DNA of 64,000 bases from Proteromonas lacertae (GCA_002245135.1 NGBS01001163.1:186001-250000); one strand, 5' to 3'. Positions 1 to 11,921 are shown, numbered from the stretch's first letter. The notes: generated by a model from the letters alone, not told the origin. Program-made: numbers and translations.

Positions 1-1210
1 ATATTATTTGTATATTACTCCATATTATCAAAAGGTATGATTATAATATATTATAATACATATATATGTTTATATTGTGTAGATTGTAGAGAGTTTATTA
101 AGCAAAGATAATAGTATTAAAGATTGTAGTGTTGAAATTGAAAATCTGTTGAGAATGTTGGATATTTGCCCTTTACAGTTTATTGGATATGTAATTTCTT
201 CAATACTATTATTGGCAAGTATTATTTAATTATACTTTATAAATATATAGATGAAAAAAGATATATATCATTTCTATTAAAGAATAGAATAATCAAAAGA
301 ATAAACAAGATATTTATCAAAATAATAGAATCAGATGATGAAGAGCAATATACAATATTAACCATTCAATTATTAGAATTGTTAATAAGATTATGCAAAT
401 CAAAGAAATTAGTTAAATATTTATCAATTGAAAAGAAAGATAGTATATCAGCTAAATCAATATCTAAGGTTTATTCAAGTGAAGATAATAATAGTAACAA
501 TGATGAAAGTAGTGGTATAGATTCTGATGTAGAGAGAAAAAAGATCAAAATAACCAATGCAGCAAAAGTAGAAGATACTTCGATTATAATATCTCATTTG
601 TTATGTAGTTCAGTATATATAAATAAATATAAAGAATATTGTTTTATATTAATATAATAGAATGAGATTATATTATACAATATATCAAAATTTATAAAAT
701 CTTATTATTTACTCTGTCTAAGAATTAATAAAACTATTAATTCATTTATATTATATCAATTATTATCAAAGAAATATAAAGTAATTATAGAAATAATACT
801 AGAAATTATAATGCTTTATTCATTTCATGAAGAATTATTTATTAATATATTCAGGCAAAACAAGTTTTTATTAGATGAAATATTAGATCAAATGTTGTGT
901 AATGATTCCATAAAGATATATGAATTGTTTATTTACGTATATTTTACAGTTGTATTTATTGTGAATAGATTTTTTATTCATTGTGTTGTTACAGATATCA
1001 ATTATTTAATGATAAATACGATAAGATAAGTATTATATTGGCAGAATATAATGGAGATAGCAGTATTGAAATTTATAAAATGTTGTTTCTATAGATGCAG
1101 TAAAGGAAGAGATAAGATTTATAAATAGTTATTTAGAGATGATCCAAAATGAAGCTGTTACATCTTCATTATATGTATTAAAGCAAAGTTTATTAATTAG
1201 TGATATTTAA
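1..1210 (+). CDS. Unidentified alpha-helical protein, 5' end outside window
   Basis: The exons are <1-34, 83-218, 251-612, 661-936, 969-1062 and 1095-1210. Introns are 48, 32, 48, 32 and 32 nt, all GTAT...TAG, and splicing keeps one frame to the TAA at 1208-1210. The product is lysine/isoleucine-rich and largely helical. A short acidic, Asn/Ser-rich stretch (about 476-530) separates two helical halves, the later one containing the segment LLDEILDQMLCNDSIKIYE. It resembles a helical-repeat (HEAT-like) scaffold, but no motif lets me name a family. The N-terminus lies upstream of the window. The gene is convincing because five introns join without stops; its function is unknown. Confidence 0.7.
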
Positions 1211-1266
1211 TTATTATTTATGTGTTTATGGATGTTTTTTATGTTTTGATATGATCAAACTCTAAA

Positions 1267-1290
1267 TCAAGCCTAAACTGTTATTTTTGA
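1267..1290 (+). promoter_or_regulatory. Candidate promoter motif before the TPR-HAD gene
   Basis: TCAAGCC at 1267-1273 is followed by TAAACTGTTA and TTTTTGA, ending four bases before the ATG at 1294. Nearly the same string precedes the ARM gene at 23791 and the MYB gene at 56009. The role as a core promoter is inferred from this recurrence. Confidence 0.45.
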
Positions 1291-1293
1291 ATT

Positions 1294-2627
1294 ATGTCAA
1301 AAACTAAAGATAATGTGGAGTTACCACCACTAAAAGATAAAACGTATTACTGCAATATATATACTTATAGAAGAGACAAAGGCATAGCAAAAGAATCTGC
1401 ATATAAATGGGAAATAGAAACACCTGAGTCATTAGTTTTAAAAGGACGAGAAGCTAGAGAACGAGGGTTATTACTAAATGCCATTCAATTTTATGATAAA
1501 GCAATAAGAAAAGATCCACTTAATTATTTACCACATTGGGAAGCAGCTCGTTGTAGAGTAACCCTGAAGAAATACATAGATGCTATACCAAATTGTAAGG
1601 CATTAATAGAATTAAAGAAAGAATGGTATATAGGATATGGTTTATATGGTCAATGTTGTTATAATTTAAACGATTTCCATGGTGCTTATTGGGCATTTAC
1701 TCGTGGTTTGAGATATGCACCTTCTAATGAGTATATGTTGAGAGGATTATCATTAACACAAGCAAATCTAAGACTAGAAAATGAAATAATGAAAATGCAA
1801 GATGAACAAAAAGATCATTATTTAGGAAAAGGTGATAAAAGAAAGACTGGTAGTCATTTTACAAGTATATCAGCTGATTGTGTATGTAATTTATTAACAT
1901 TAGCTTGTGATTACTGTACTAAATATGAAGAAGAATATATATTCTCAAATGATGATTATTTGTATAATAATTATATATTAATTTATAAATTTATTATAGT
2001 GATGGTGAGAGAGAAGGCCCAGTAGTTGCAGGTATATGGAATCTCTGTCCTTTACTATTTACCTCATTACCAGCCATAATAAAAAGATATGAAAATGGAT
2101 TATACGATTTTGAATTAAGGAAGCTAATGAATCAAGCAAGAAGATGGATTGATAATTATTTTGATGAAATAAAAGAAAATGATATAATCATAATGGATGT
2201 TGATGATACTGCAATCAGTTCTTTTCCTGAGATGAAGAAAAGAGATTTTAATAATATTCCACCATTAGATTTAATATGGACTTTGAGAAAGAAAGCTCCA
2301 GCAGTAAATGAAATATTGAAGTTTTATAAGTATGTAAGAGAAAGAAATATTGGCGTAGTGTTTTTATCTGAAAGAGTTAATCAAGCAAAAGAAAATACTG
2401 AAGAAAATCTGAGAGAAGTTGGTTATAATGATTTTATTGATTTAATTGTACATGATGAAAGTAATACATTTGAAGAACCACAGGTGTTTAAAGAGAATCA
2501 ACGTAGAATGATGATAGAATTAGGATATAATATAATTATGACGATAGGTGACCAGGATTGTGATATTGATGGAGAATATGCAGGTGCTAAAATTAAAGTA
2601 CCTAATGGATTGTATATAATAGAGTAG
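1294..2627 (+). CDS. TPR protein fused to a HAD-type acid phosphatase domain
   Basis: The exons are 1294-1961 and 2000-2627, joined through a 38-nt GTAT...TAG intron. Residues about 45-170 form three TPR-like helical pairs (for example ALREARERGLLLNAIQFYDK-type repeats). Residues about 290-440 form a HAD phosphatase core: motif I DVDDTAIS, motif II VVFLSE, a lysine in the KENQRR region and motif IV TIGDQDCDID. The spacing resembles the class B/IIIB acid phosphatases related to plant vegetative storage proteins. TPR proteins usually bind partners, so the phosphatase may be recruited to a complex; its substrate is unknown. The catalytic Asp pair is intact, so activity is plausible. I know of no standard gene with this pairing. 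Confidence 0.75.
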
Positions 2628-2670
2628 TGTAATATTTATTGATTATTTATTATATTTATATTCGTTTTAT

Positions 2671-2690
2671 AAGCTTGAAAGAAGCTTGAA
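2671..2690 (+). promoter_or_regulatory. Duplicated AAGCTTGA promoter-like motif
   Basis: AAGCTTGAAA at 2671 and GAAGCTTGAA at 2681 lie 15 bases before the ATG at 2705 of the membrane-protein gene. They match the AAGCTTGA variant of the motif seen before other genes here. This is inference from recurrence. Confidence 0.4.
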
Positions 2691-2704
2691 ATTTGAAAAT
2701 AAAA

Positions 2705-3328
2705 ATGAGAGCTGAGGATGAATACAGTGGTAAGAAAGCTAATAACATATATTTTTATTTTGTGATTGCTATATTGATTTTCATGTTAACAGATCTAATA
2801 ATAAACAGCAGTATTGATTTTGATGATTATTCAAACAGTGGTGTATGTAAAGATCCAGCATGCTTGGCTATGAGAATAATCTTATTGGCGTATATATTAT
2901 TTAGTATTTATAGTTTTAGAGTTCAATGTGTTTGTATAATGTTATGTTTAACTTGTATATTCTTCATTATGTGTCAAACATATTTATATAAAGTTGGAAT
3001 GCTTGGTTACTTATTTAGACAAATTCCAAATATTATCTATCCCACTGTTATTTATTTACTATTAACAGCCATATTGGGAGTATTAAGAATTGTATATTAT
3101 TTTATTATTAATTCATTATTATGATGAAAATAGTTAAGAGCAGCGAAGAAAAGACCTTTAATCACTTTCTGGGATACACCTATTTTCACAGTAGCATTTA
3201 TATTGCAGAAGTTATGTTGTCCAATTTTTGATATTATCTATATAAAAGCAGCACTTATTCTTGGAGATCCAAAGTTCTATAACAAAGATGAATGGATTAA
3301 TTTATTTGGGAACAATCTTCCAAGGTAG
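2705..3328 (+). CDS. Small multi-pass membrane protein
   Basis: The exons are 2705-3091 and 3134-3328, with a 42-nt intron. I chose the ATG at 2705 because it directly follows the promoter-like motif; a TTG nine bases nearer the motif is not a plausible start. The protein is about 193 residues with roughly four hydrophobic helices (residues about 15-33, 55-75, 77-97 and 110-130). The C-terminal cytosolic or lumenal tail contains FWDTPIFTVAFILQK and GDPKFYNKDEW. The layout suggests a small endomembrane protein. I do not recognise the family and cannot assign a function. Confidence 0.7.
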
Positions 3329-3534
3329 TATATACTAATTTTGTGATAGTTATCTTGATTATACTTTTAATTTATCTATTTTTGTTTGTTTGTGATTATT
3401 CTCATCTATAAACAATATTATATCATATGTAATTGTGAAATAAACTTAACAAAACATTTTTAATACACTTTCAACAATACACTCAGTTTTAAACTAAAAA
3501 ACGACATAATTTGTTTCTGATAAAAATCTATGAG

Positions 3535-4495
3535 ATGTTGATAAATTATGTACATAACAGTGGTGTAAAGGGAGGAAGAGTAGTTCATAAGCGCAAGGTA
3601 AAGAAAGAAAGATCACACCCTGCGTTTGGTATAGATAAAGAGTTAATGTCTTCTTTAAAACCTGAACCATATAAAGTTCACGATGACATTAAACCTAAAA
3701 ACCAATCCAAATCATGCCCGTACCTTTATCATCATCTATCTGCTGATTATTTGAGATTTTATGAAAAGCCAAGGTATATAAACCAGTCTCCAACAGAGCG
3801 TGTTGAATGTAGCGTATATCCAAATACTGGTAAGTCTTCTGTTAGACCTTCTCCTGGAATTACTCCTTTTTCTTCTATTCACGATCCACCTTCTAATATT
3901 GAGAAAGTTCTCTACAAATATGATAAAAAATTAAAGCGAGAAAGTATTTTTTCAATTCCAGATGATTCAAAATGTAAAGATTTATCTTTTCCTCGAATAA
4001 CAAGACTTGCCTGTCCAAGTAATGAAAAAGAAAGATCCAAATCACCAGTAATTGGTTTAGATAAAACAATGCAACATCATTATAAAGATTGTAACCCATC
4101 TATGTATAGTTTTATTTTTAATTTATTTGTTTATTAGTTCTACTGAATTTAGTCCTTTATCTACAGGTAGAAGTCATAGTAGTAGTACTGCTAGTAGTGA
4201 TAGTGAAGGATCTGTTATAAAAATGACAATGGATGATGTATTAAACGACTTAAAAGTAATGCATTCTACAAATACTGTTGTTCCTTGTTCCATTCCAAGT
4301 AAAAAGGAGAAAGAGAAGATGAGATGGGTTAAATATTATGTACCTCCTCCTAAACATCCTAAACAATTCCCACCTCCTAAGAAAGGATCAGATTGTTCAA
4401 AATTTGGATTGAAAGGTGCCAAAGCGTTTAGACCGAATGTTACAAGGATTAAAACTGAAGGACCGTTAGTAGCCATAGCAGTAGACTTACCGTAA
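3535..4495 (+). CDS. Unknown basic, proline/serine-rich protein
   Basis: The exons are 3535-4103 and 4138-4495; the 34-nt GTAT...TAG intron joins codons for isoleucine and restores frame. The product is about 308 residues, basic and probably disordered. It has many short Pro/Ser motifs (SPGITPFSS, RSKSPVIG), a serine cluster (SHSSSTASSDSEGS) and a C-terminal segment with VPPPKHPKQFPPPKKG. Proteins of this composition are common among microtubule- and cilium-associated factors, but no domain identifies this one. It lies between a membrane-protein gene and TBCE on the same strand. Confidence 0.6.
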
Positions 4496-4543
4496 TTTAA
4501 TAAATTAATGTATATTATGTAAAAATTCTTTTTGTTAAACAAA

Positions 4544-4562
4544 GGTTTGAATTATGGTTTGA
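4544..4562 (+). promoter_or_regulatory. Promoter-like GGTTTGA pair before TBCE
   Basis: GGTTTGA occurs at 4544-4550 and again at 4556-4562, and TTTTTGAA follows about ten bases later, just before the ATG at 4587. GGTTTGA is the reverse complement of the TCAAACC variant seen at other gene starts. This is inference. Confidence 0.4.
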
Positions 4563-4586
4563 TTCTCATTTTTTGAATTTTTAAAA

Positions 4587-6553
4587 ATGGATTTTTTTAT
4601 TGGACAACGTGTTGCAGATAAAGAAAATGTTGAAATTAGAGGTACTGTAAGGTACCTTGGTCCTGTTTGCATATCAAAGAATCAAGACCAATCATTCGTT
4701 GGTGTTGAGTGGGATCTAGAAGGAAGAGGAAAGTATGATGGTTCAGTTACTGATTCTGATGGAAATGTGATAAGATATTTTACATGCGGTAAGAAAATGG
4801 GTTCATTTGTCAAACCAAAGATGTTAGAAACTGGAAAGACATTGATTCAAGCATTACAAGACAGATACTCTCAAGAGTATGATGATGTAATGGGTGGGGT
4901 AGATGAAGATATGTTTGTAGAGACTGAGAGAGGTAACTCAGTGGATGTAAAACTAGTAGGTGGTAAAAAGATAATGTATGATTAAATGAATGATATAATT
5001 GTCTAGGAAATATCAAAAATTAGATCAAATTGTGGTAGCTTCAACTCCCAATGAGTGTGTGAGTGAAGTTGGTGATGAAAATGTATTAGCTGTAATGGCC
5101 AAGAATCTTCAAAGAGTAGATATTCATGAAAATCTGATTTGCAGTATAAAAATATATTTATTTTTTATATTGTTATATATGTGTTTATAGAATGGAATGA
5201 TGTATTTAAAATTGGTCATGCCTTACCAAAATTGACATTTTTGCAATTAGATTATAACTATCTATTACCTTTAACTGAATCAGCCTTACCAACTTCATCA
5301 TCATCAACAACAATAACAACTGAATCAAATATTCCACCAGCTCCTTCTACAACTGAAAATGATGAAAATAATAATTCAAATACATTACCTATGAAATCAA
5401 TAATGGAAAATGCCTTTAATCACTTAACTGTATTAATATATAAATATACACATTATACAATTATAATAATATAAATAGGATTTAATATTATCATATACCA
5501 AAGTATTATGGTGTGATATAGTAACAATTTCTCCTTATTTACCAAAATTAATGGAATTATATTTAGTAGGAAATCATATAAAAGAATTATCTCCTGGAAT
5601 CCCTGAAGGCGTATTTAGTCATTTACGAGTATTTGACTTATGTCATAATGATATTGATAAATGGAATAATTTCAATGAAATTATCAAATTACCAAAATTA
5701 GAAGTATTATTATTTGGATATAATCCATTAGGAGATATAAATGAGTATATTATTATTATTATTATTATATAGAGAATTACCAATATTTTCAACAGTAGAA
5801 ATAGTCAATTGTCATAACAGTAATATAAGTAATTGGAATACAATTCAAGAACTAGTTAAAATATTCCCCAAATTAAGAACTTTACGTTTACAAGAAACTC
5901 CTTTAACCAAAGATTTAGGTCCAGATATATCTCGTAGAGAAATAATCGCTCGAATTCCAACATTAACTCGATTAAATGGAAGTGATATAAGATCTAAACA
6001 AAGAATTGATAGTGAAAGATATTATTTGCAGAGATGTATAACTGATATAATGGCAAAAAACAATTTTAAAGATTATAGTGAATGGGTAAATTCTTCAGTT
6101 GAATTTAAGAATAATGTGATAAAGAATTATCCTCGATATGATGAATTAGTAAAGATACATGGTGAACCAGTTCCATCTGGTGCTCAGAAATCGACAGTTC
6201 AAGAGATTTCAAAAATCAAAGTATCATTTGAAAGTCATATTGCCAGTAGTTGTACTCAAGAAAGAATAAGTAAAACTTTGCCATTATCAATGAAGATAAA
6301 AGATTTAATGATGTTGTTTAAGAGATTATATAAAGTAGATGAAAAAGATCAAAAATTATATTTTAAGAACAAAGATGAGATGATGTTAAGTCCAATGGAC
6401 GATGTGGAAAAGAATTTAGAATATTATGGAATGAGTGATGATGCAATGATAGTGATTGAAGGATATGACGAAGAATTAGAAAAGCAATTGGAAGAGAAGA
6501 AGAAATTGAATTTCCAGATGAATAAATGGGTAGATGATAATGAAGAGATATAG
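4587..6553 (+). CDS. TBCE: Tubulin-folding cofactor E
   Basis: The exons are 4587-4975, 5007-5143, 5191-5429, 5479-5744 and 5773-6553, with introns of 31, 47, 49 and 28 nt. An N-terminal CAP-Gly domain (residues about 5-75, with FVGVEWDLEGRGKYDGS) is followed by a leucine-rich repeat region (about 130-390, for example LRVFDLCHNDIDKWNNF). The last 80 residues read as a ubiquitin-like domain. That order is diagnostic of TBCE, which binds alpha-tubulin and assembles the alpha/beta heterodimer in the cytosol with cofactors C and D. A Ser/Thr/Asn-rich loop inside the LRRs (about 5285-5390) is a lineage-specific insertion. Confidence 0.92.
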
Positions 6554-6715
6554 AATAATTGTTGTTCTTTAGCTGAGTAATTATATTCTATATTTTTTCT
6601 TTGTTTTATTAAATGTATTGGAATGAAACTCCACGATATATTATTCAAATAAGGAATATATACATTGTAGAAATTGAAATAATTAACCTTTTCTATTATG
6701 AACTCTATAAAACTG

Positions 6716-7027
6716 CTAATACACTTCAAATGAGAAATTTTTTCTGTTTTCTCTCTTTTTATCTATCAAATTCCACAAGTTCCCTTTTGGAAAATACTCT
6801 GTGTAAATATAACATTTACTTTTATTTTCAACTATTCTAAAGTCTTTCAGAATCACTATATTACGATCAATCAGCTCTTTCAAAATGTTAATTTCCTTTT
6901 CAACCTTTTCTTTAGATCCAGGAGTTATTTTAACCTCTTTTCTAGCTAGTTCCACTCCATTATGTTCAACTAAATACACTTTACCATAACTGCCTTCTCC
7001 AATTTTATGACTTTTTCTATCTTTCAT
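6716..7027 (-). pseudogene. Truncated protein kinase (N-lobe only)
   Basis: The 103-residue reading frame opens with a good glycine-rich loop (IGEGSYGKVYLVE), the VAIK-type lysine (ELARKEVKI) and the C-helix glutamate (EKEINILKELI). It reaches the hinge (IYTEYFPKGNLWNLI) and then stops. No HRD, DFG or APE segment follows in the 160 nt before the end of TBCE, on either side of plausible short introns. It is therefore a 5' kinase fragment, either a decayed copy or an expressed N-lobe. Two motif copies (TCAAGCC and TCAAACC on the + strand at 7080-7098) sit upstream, so it may still be transcribed. Confidence 0.6.
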
Positions 7028-7079
7028 TTTACATAACTTCTTACTTCTTAATATAATATCAAATTAAAAAAGAAAAGAT

Positions 7080-7098
7080 TCAAGCCAAGATTCAAACC
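7080..7098. promoter_or_regulatory. Motif pair between divergent fragments
   Basis: TCAAGCC (7080-7086) and TCAAACC (7092-7098) lie between the truncated kinase (-) and the poly(A)-polymerase-like gene (+). The copies read GGCTTGA and GGTTTGA toward the kinase. They could serve either gene. Confidence 0.4.
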
Positions 7099-7189
7099 TT
7101 TATTATTTTTTTAGTGTTTTTATCGTTGTTTGATGCTTTATAGAATAATAGAATATATTTGGCTGAGAACATGATGAAATCTGTATAAT

Positions 7190-7645
7190 ATGAAGGGATG
7201 GATTAGATATTGTGAATCAAGATTTCGTAAATTAGTTGCATATTTAGGTGAAACTGGTTTATATGAAAAGATCCATTTATTTCCAGTTGAATATAAAAAT
7301 CCTGGTTTCGTATATTTTATATTTAAATCATATAAATAGTCAGATAACAATTCTATTTATTTCATTGGATTAGAAAGAAAAAATACTGAAGAAGATATTA
7401 AAATTTCATCTCATTTCAACAGTTTATATGATCTGATATATAAACATTATAGAGGAAGAAATAAAGACATGAAAATAAAGATAAAATATAGCGAAGCAAA
7501 GAGTTTGCCCTTGTATTTGAAATTGTATAATTCTAGACTACTTTCAAAAGATTCAGTATTATCAGCGATAAAAAGAAAATCATTGAATCAGTTAAGCCAA
7601 AAGGAAGTGAATGAAGATTTATGGAAGAGGATGAAAATAGAATAA
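7190..7645 (+). CDS. Stand-alone poly(A) polymerase C-terminal (RNA-binding) domain
   Basis: The exons are 7190-7309 and 7340-7645, with a 30-nt GTAT...TAG intron; the stop is TAA. The 141 residues align with the C-terminal domain of eukaryotic poly(A) polymerase: WIRYCESRFRKLVAYLGE matches the W-x-x-x-x-ESR helix, and SIYFIGLERK matches the conserved F-IGL strand. The nucleotidyltransferase and central domains are absent, and the upstream 160 nt have stops in all frames and hold the neighbour's promoter. It is either a small separate RNA-binding protein or the surviving 3' end of a lost gene copy. The intact splice and frame favour an expressed product. Confidence 0.6.
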
Positions 7646-7774
7646 ATAACTATTTCAATATTTTTTTTTTATTTTCATTTTTATGTAAATTCATTTTTTT
7701 ACAGAATAACTATATTTATTATAGTTTTAATACAAACACATACAATAATATATAATAATACAATAAAATTGGAT

Positions 7775-9851
7775 TTATATTTCTACTGGTCGGATTAATT
7801 CTTTACCTTTCAACATATTGTAGACTTTCAAACATTTTTCTTTTATCGAATCAACTGAAAATCCAAATTTTTCATATAACACTTTAGCAGGTGCAGATGC
7901 TCCAAAATCAGTCATTCCAATGTGATAATGAGAATATCTTTCCCATCCAAAATGACCAGCAGCTTCAATACTCACAATAGGTATATTAGCAGGCAAAATC
8001 TCATTTCTGTATTCAATACTCTGTTCTTCGAATAAGCACATGGATGGCATTGAAACTACACGAATATTCAAATCATTCATCGCTTTAGCCGTATCAATAG
8101 CCAAACCAACTTCAGTACCTGTTGCAATTAAGATTAAATCAGGTTTGACATCTTCTTTGGTTTGATATACAGTATAACCTCCTTTCTTTACATTATCAAT
8201 ACTGCTATTATCTAATGTAATAACACTTTGTCTGGATAATACTAATAATGTTGGTTGATTATTTCTTTCTAAATAACATTTATATGCACCAATTGTTTCA
8301 TTTCCATCAGCTGGTCTAATTACTAGTAAATTAGGAATACTTCGAACTTGACATAATTGTTCAACTGGTTGATGAGTTGGACCATCTTCTCCTAGACCAA
8401 TAGAATCATGTGTAAATATATATAACACATGAAAGTGACTTATCGCAGATAATCTAATTGAAGGTAAACAATATTGCATAAAACTGAAGAAAGTGGAGCA
8501 GAAAGGTAATAAAGCACCATGTGAAGCAATTCCATTACATATTGCTGCCATTCCGTGTTCTCTTACACCAAAATGAATTAATCGACCATTAGGAGTATGT
8601 AGGCTAAAATCATGTAAGAATGCTGGAATGCAGGTGGATGATGTTAAATCAGCTGAACCTCCGAATATTTCAGGTATTACATCGATTAATGAATTTAACA
8701 CACTTCCACTTAATTGTCTTGTTGCTTTTTTTATTTCTTTTGTGAATGTGGGGAAATGACTATCCCATTTCTCTGGTAATTGCTTATTCATTCTTCTCAT
8801 CAAATCTGTATATTTCTTTGGATATTTTTCTTTGTATTGTTCTAACATTTCATTCCATTTTTGATGACTCTCTGATGCTCTTCTACCTGCATTCAAATAG
8901 TATTCTTTTACATCTTCGGGGATTTCAAACTGTTTGTCAGGATTCTCAATGTTTAAGGTAATTTTTGCATCTAACGCTGTATTAGGAGTTAAAGGATTAC
9001 CATGACATTCTGCTGTACCTGCACATTTTGTTCCTATACCTATAGTTGTATCGATTTTAATCAAAGTTGGAGCATCTTGTACTGATTGCGCAAATTTTAT
9101 TGCATTCTGAATACCTTTAGTATTATAATCGCCTTTAGAGATTTCTAACGTTGTCCAGTTCATAGCGTGAAATTTTGAAATTATATTCTCAGTAAAAGCA
9201 AGATCAACAGTACCATCAATTGATATGTTATTACTATCATATAATAAAATCAATTTACCTAAATGTTGAGTTCCAGCTAAAGAAATTGCTTCTTGAGCTA
9301 CACCTTCTTGTAGATCACCATCACCACAGATTACATATGTATAATGATCGATTATATTAAAACCAGGTTCATTAAATTCAGCAGCTAAATGTCTTTCAGC
9401 CATTGCCATTCCTACTCCATTTGCTATTCCTTGACCTAATGGACCTGTCACACATTCTATACCTGGAGTGGCTGTAACTTCAGGATGACCTGGAGTTCTA
9501 GAACCAAATTGACGAAATTGTTTTAAATCGTCAAGAGTTAAATCATATCCTGCTAAATGCAACATCGAATACTGTAAAGCACAAGCATGACCATTTGATA
9601 ACACGAATCTATCTCGATTCAACCATTTTGGGTCTTTTGCATCATATTTCATCTCTAAACTCCATAATGTATGAGCCATTGGAGCACAATCCATAGCAGC
9701 ACCTATTATTTCATTTATTTACTAACTTTATACCGATATGACCTGAATTAGCTTTCTCTACCATATCACATACTAACGTTCTGACAGTGTTTATGCACTA
9801 TTACATTGATTATATTATTTATACCTTAGTTTCAAATGCTTCGTCTGACAT
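7775..9851 (-). CDS. Transketolase
   Basis: The exons (minus strand) are 9825-9851, 9734-9797 and 7775-9703 (boundary bases approximate by one). Introns are 27 and 31 nt. The first exon encodes MSDEAFETK, and the second the conserved LRTL-type/ANSGHIG segment. The protein is about 672 residues, the usual length. Thiamine-diphosphate and catalytic landmarks are present: GHIGAAMDCAPMAH, SNGHACALQYSMLHL, GPLGQGIANGVGMA, GDGDLQEGVAQE, and the pyrimidine-domain GVREHGMAAICNG and HDSIGLGEDGPTHQPVEQL. It transfers two-carbon ketol units in the non-oxidative pentose phosphate pathway, probably in the cytosol; I see no targeting sequence. Confidence 0.96.
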
Positions 9852-10296
9852 ATTTCTGAAAAATTCTTAAAGATTCTTTCAGTTTGTTATATCTTAGATA
9901 TTCTTTTTTCTTCTTTGAATTTCTATAGATTTAATCTAATCTACAAAATGTATCATTATATAAAATAATCATTTTGGTTGAGTATTTAGATGAGTATATA
10001 TTTGGTATCTGTACTTGTATAGTATTCTTTTATTTTTATTAATAGTATTTAGTCAATTAGAATTTACATCTTGGTTTTTAAAATATTAATTCTTTGTAAT
10101 TATAAAGAAAAAAGACTTTAAAAATATGAATCATCAAGCTTATTAATCAAGCCTCATTTTATTTTTATTGAAATAATCGTTCTATAAAAGAGAAATTGAT
10201 TTTTATAACACACAAAATACAACATATTATATATTTGCGTATAAAAAATATATAATGTTATATAAATTGCAAAGTAATTACTTTCTATTTGCTTTT
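9852..10296. other. Spacer between transketolase and the RING-like gene
   Basis: This 445-nt AT-rich stretch has no coherent exon on either strand. It contains a cluster of the recurring motif: TCAAGCTT near 10132 and TCAAGCC near 10144. Reading upstream from transketolase, these may be part of its promoter. I see nothing else. Confidence 0.5.
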
Positions 10297-11493
10297 TCAC
10301 TTAAAATAGCTTTCTTGGATTTTGTAATTGCGACAAAAAGGACAATGTTTTACAATTCTGTAAAAGTTGTCCTTCTTTACATACCTTAGAAAATGAGATA
10401 ATGGTCTAGCATGCTTCAGTCTATCACATTGATATAACACTTCACCATCATAATTAAGCATCTTACAAATATCATCATTTTCAAATATATCAGTCTTTAA
10501 TCTTGTCAAATCAACTAGATTATCTTTCAAACATTTCTTACAATAAAAACAACTTCCATCAACTATTAATATTTCCAAAATACTAACTACCTTTCTACAA
10601 CAACTACACTCTATTAAAGTATTCTTTAAAGTATTAAACTTTTCAATATCTTCCTTTGTTACTACAATATCATTACTTAAAATTAGTCCATTTGGATATT
10701 TACTTTCTATACATTGACATGATCTATTCTTCTTCATTTTTGGCTCTAATGTAGGTAAATTAGTATTTTCATGTTTGCGTTTCTTCATAATTTTATTTTC
10801 TACTTCTGGTAATGATGGTGGTTCTTGAATTAATTCACTAACTGTTGAACTGATTGCTTTATTTGCTTCAAATACTTCTTTTGCGTTTATTTCATTATAA
10901 TATTGCTTATCTGTGTGAATTGCATATGATTCACTTGCGTTTGCATTATTATAATTACTATTCCCAATATTATCATTGGTATAATAAGTACAACAACAAT
11001 TATTAGTTTCGTGTAATGAATAATTCTTTAATTCAGTAAAAGGATTAACATCACTTTCATAATTCATTTTTATCCTTAGATTCTCTTCATCATATTTTGA
11101 TTGTTCATGAAGTGCATCATAAAATAAAGCATAATCATCAAAAACTCTATCCATTTCATTGAAGCTTCCTTCATTATCTTCTAATGAAGGAGAAATATGA
11201 AGATCTTCTTCTTCATTTTGATTTTTTTCACAACAATTATGGAGATATGAAGAGTTATCATTGTTATTGCGGTGATTGTCATAATCACTTTTTTCTAAAT
11301 TACCTATTAAAAATATAACACTACCAACTGTAGTCTTACCATTTTCGTCATAACTGTCAGAATAAGTTATAATGTGTAATTTATTATTATTTGACAAAGA
11401 TGTTTCATTTAAGGAAGTAGTGACTTTTCCTTGTTCATATGAATGACATAAGTCATAGAAAATGTTTTTATTATCATTTGGGAAAGTTATCAT
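10297..11493 (-). CDS. RING-like zinc-binding protein with disordered N-terminus
   Basis: This is a single exon of 398 codons ending in TGA. The first 230 residues are acidic and Asn-rich, probably disordered. A basic patch (KKRKHENTNLP) that could act as a nuclear signal follows. The C-terminal 130 residues hold paired cysteines in a RING-like pattern: CSCC, CFYCKKCLKD and finally HCPFCRNYK. The spacing is irregular for a canonical RING, so it may be a divergent E3 ligase or another zinc ribbon. The absence of introns is unusual in this neighbourhood. Confidence 0.6.
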   Translation of the reverse strand: MITFPNDNKNIFYDLCHSYEQGKVTTSLNETSLSNNNKLHIITYSDSYDENGKTTVGSVIFLIGNLEKSDYDNHRNNNDNSSYLHNCCEKNQNEEEDLHISPSLEDNEGSFNEMDRVFDDYALFYDALHEQSKYDEENLRIKMNYESDVNPFTELKNYSLHETNNCCCTYYTNDNIGNSNYNNANASESYAIHTDKQYYNEINAKEVFEANKAISSTVSELIQEPPSLPEVENKIMKKRKHENTNLPTLEPKMKKNRSCQCIESKYPNGLILSNDIVVTKEDIEKFNTLKNTLIECSCCRKVVSILEILIVDGSCFYCKKCLKDNLVDLTRLKTDIFENDDICKMLNYDGEVLYQCDRLKHARPLSHFLRYVKKDNFYRIVKHCPFCRNYKIQESYFK

Positions 11494-11921
11494 TGCGTCT
11501 ACGTCTTAAAAGTTAAAAAAGAAATTCCAGAATTTATGACCATTTCAACCAATGAAATAGTCGAAAATTTGATCGTTTTATGAATAGATTTTACATACAG
11601 AAATTTCTAGAAAATTCTCAAATTTGTATTTATACTTCTTTTAAGAGTATCAACAAACTTATATCTAAATTATAGCAAACTGAATATATTCAGTATATTT
11701 CTATAACATTTTATTCTCAAACAATAAAAAACACTTTAACTATAATATTCTTGACTTATCAGATTATACTATGCTCATATTAACATACTTAAGCTAGAAA
11801 ATAATAACATTACTGCATTTACATTCATATATCAACAATTAAATCACATTTTAATTTTTGGGTTATTCAAAATTTTGATAAAAATCTAATTTCGTTATTT
11901 TTGTTTTATATTTACATAAAG
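11494..11921. other. Divergent spacer between the RING-like and BTB-SPRY genes
   Basis: About 430 nt, over 80% A+T, with no exon I can support. The two flanking genes are transcribed away from it, so it must hold both promoters. I do not find a clear copy of the TCAAGCC motif here. Confidence 0.4.
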
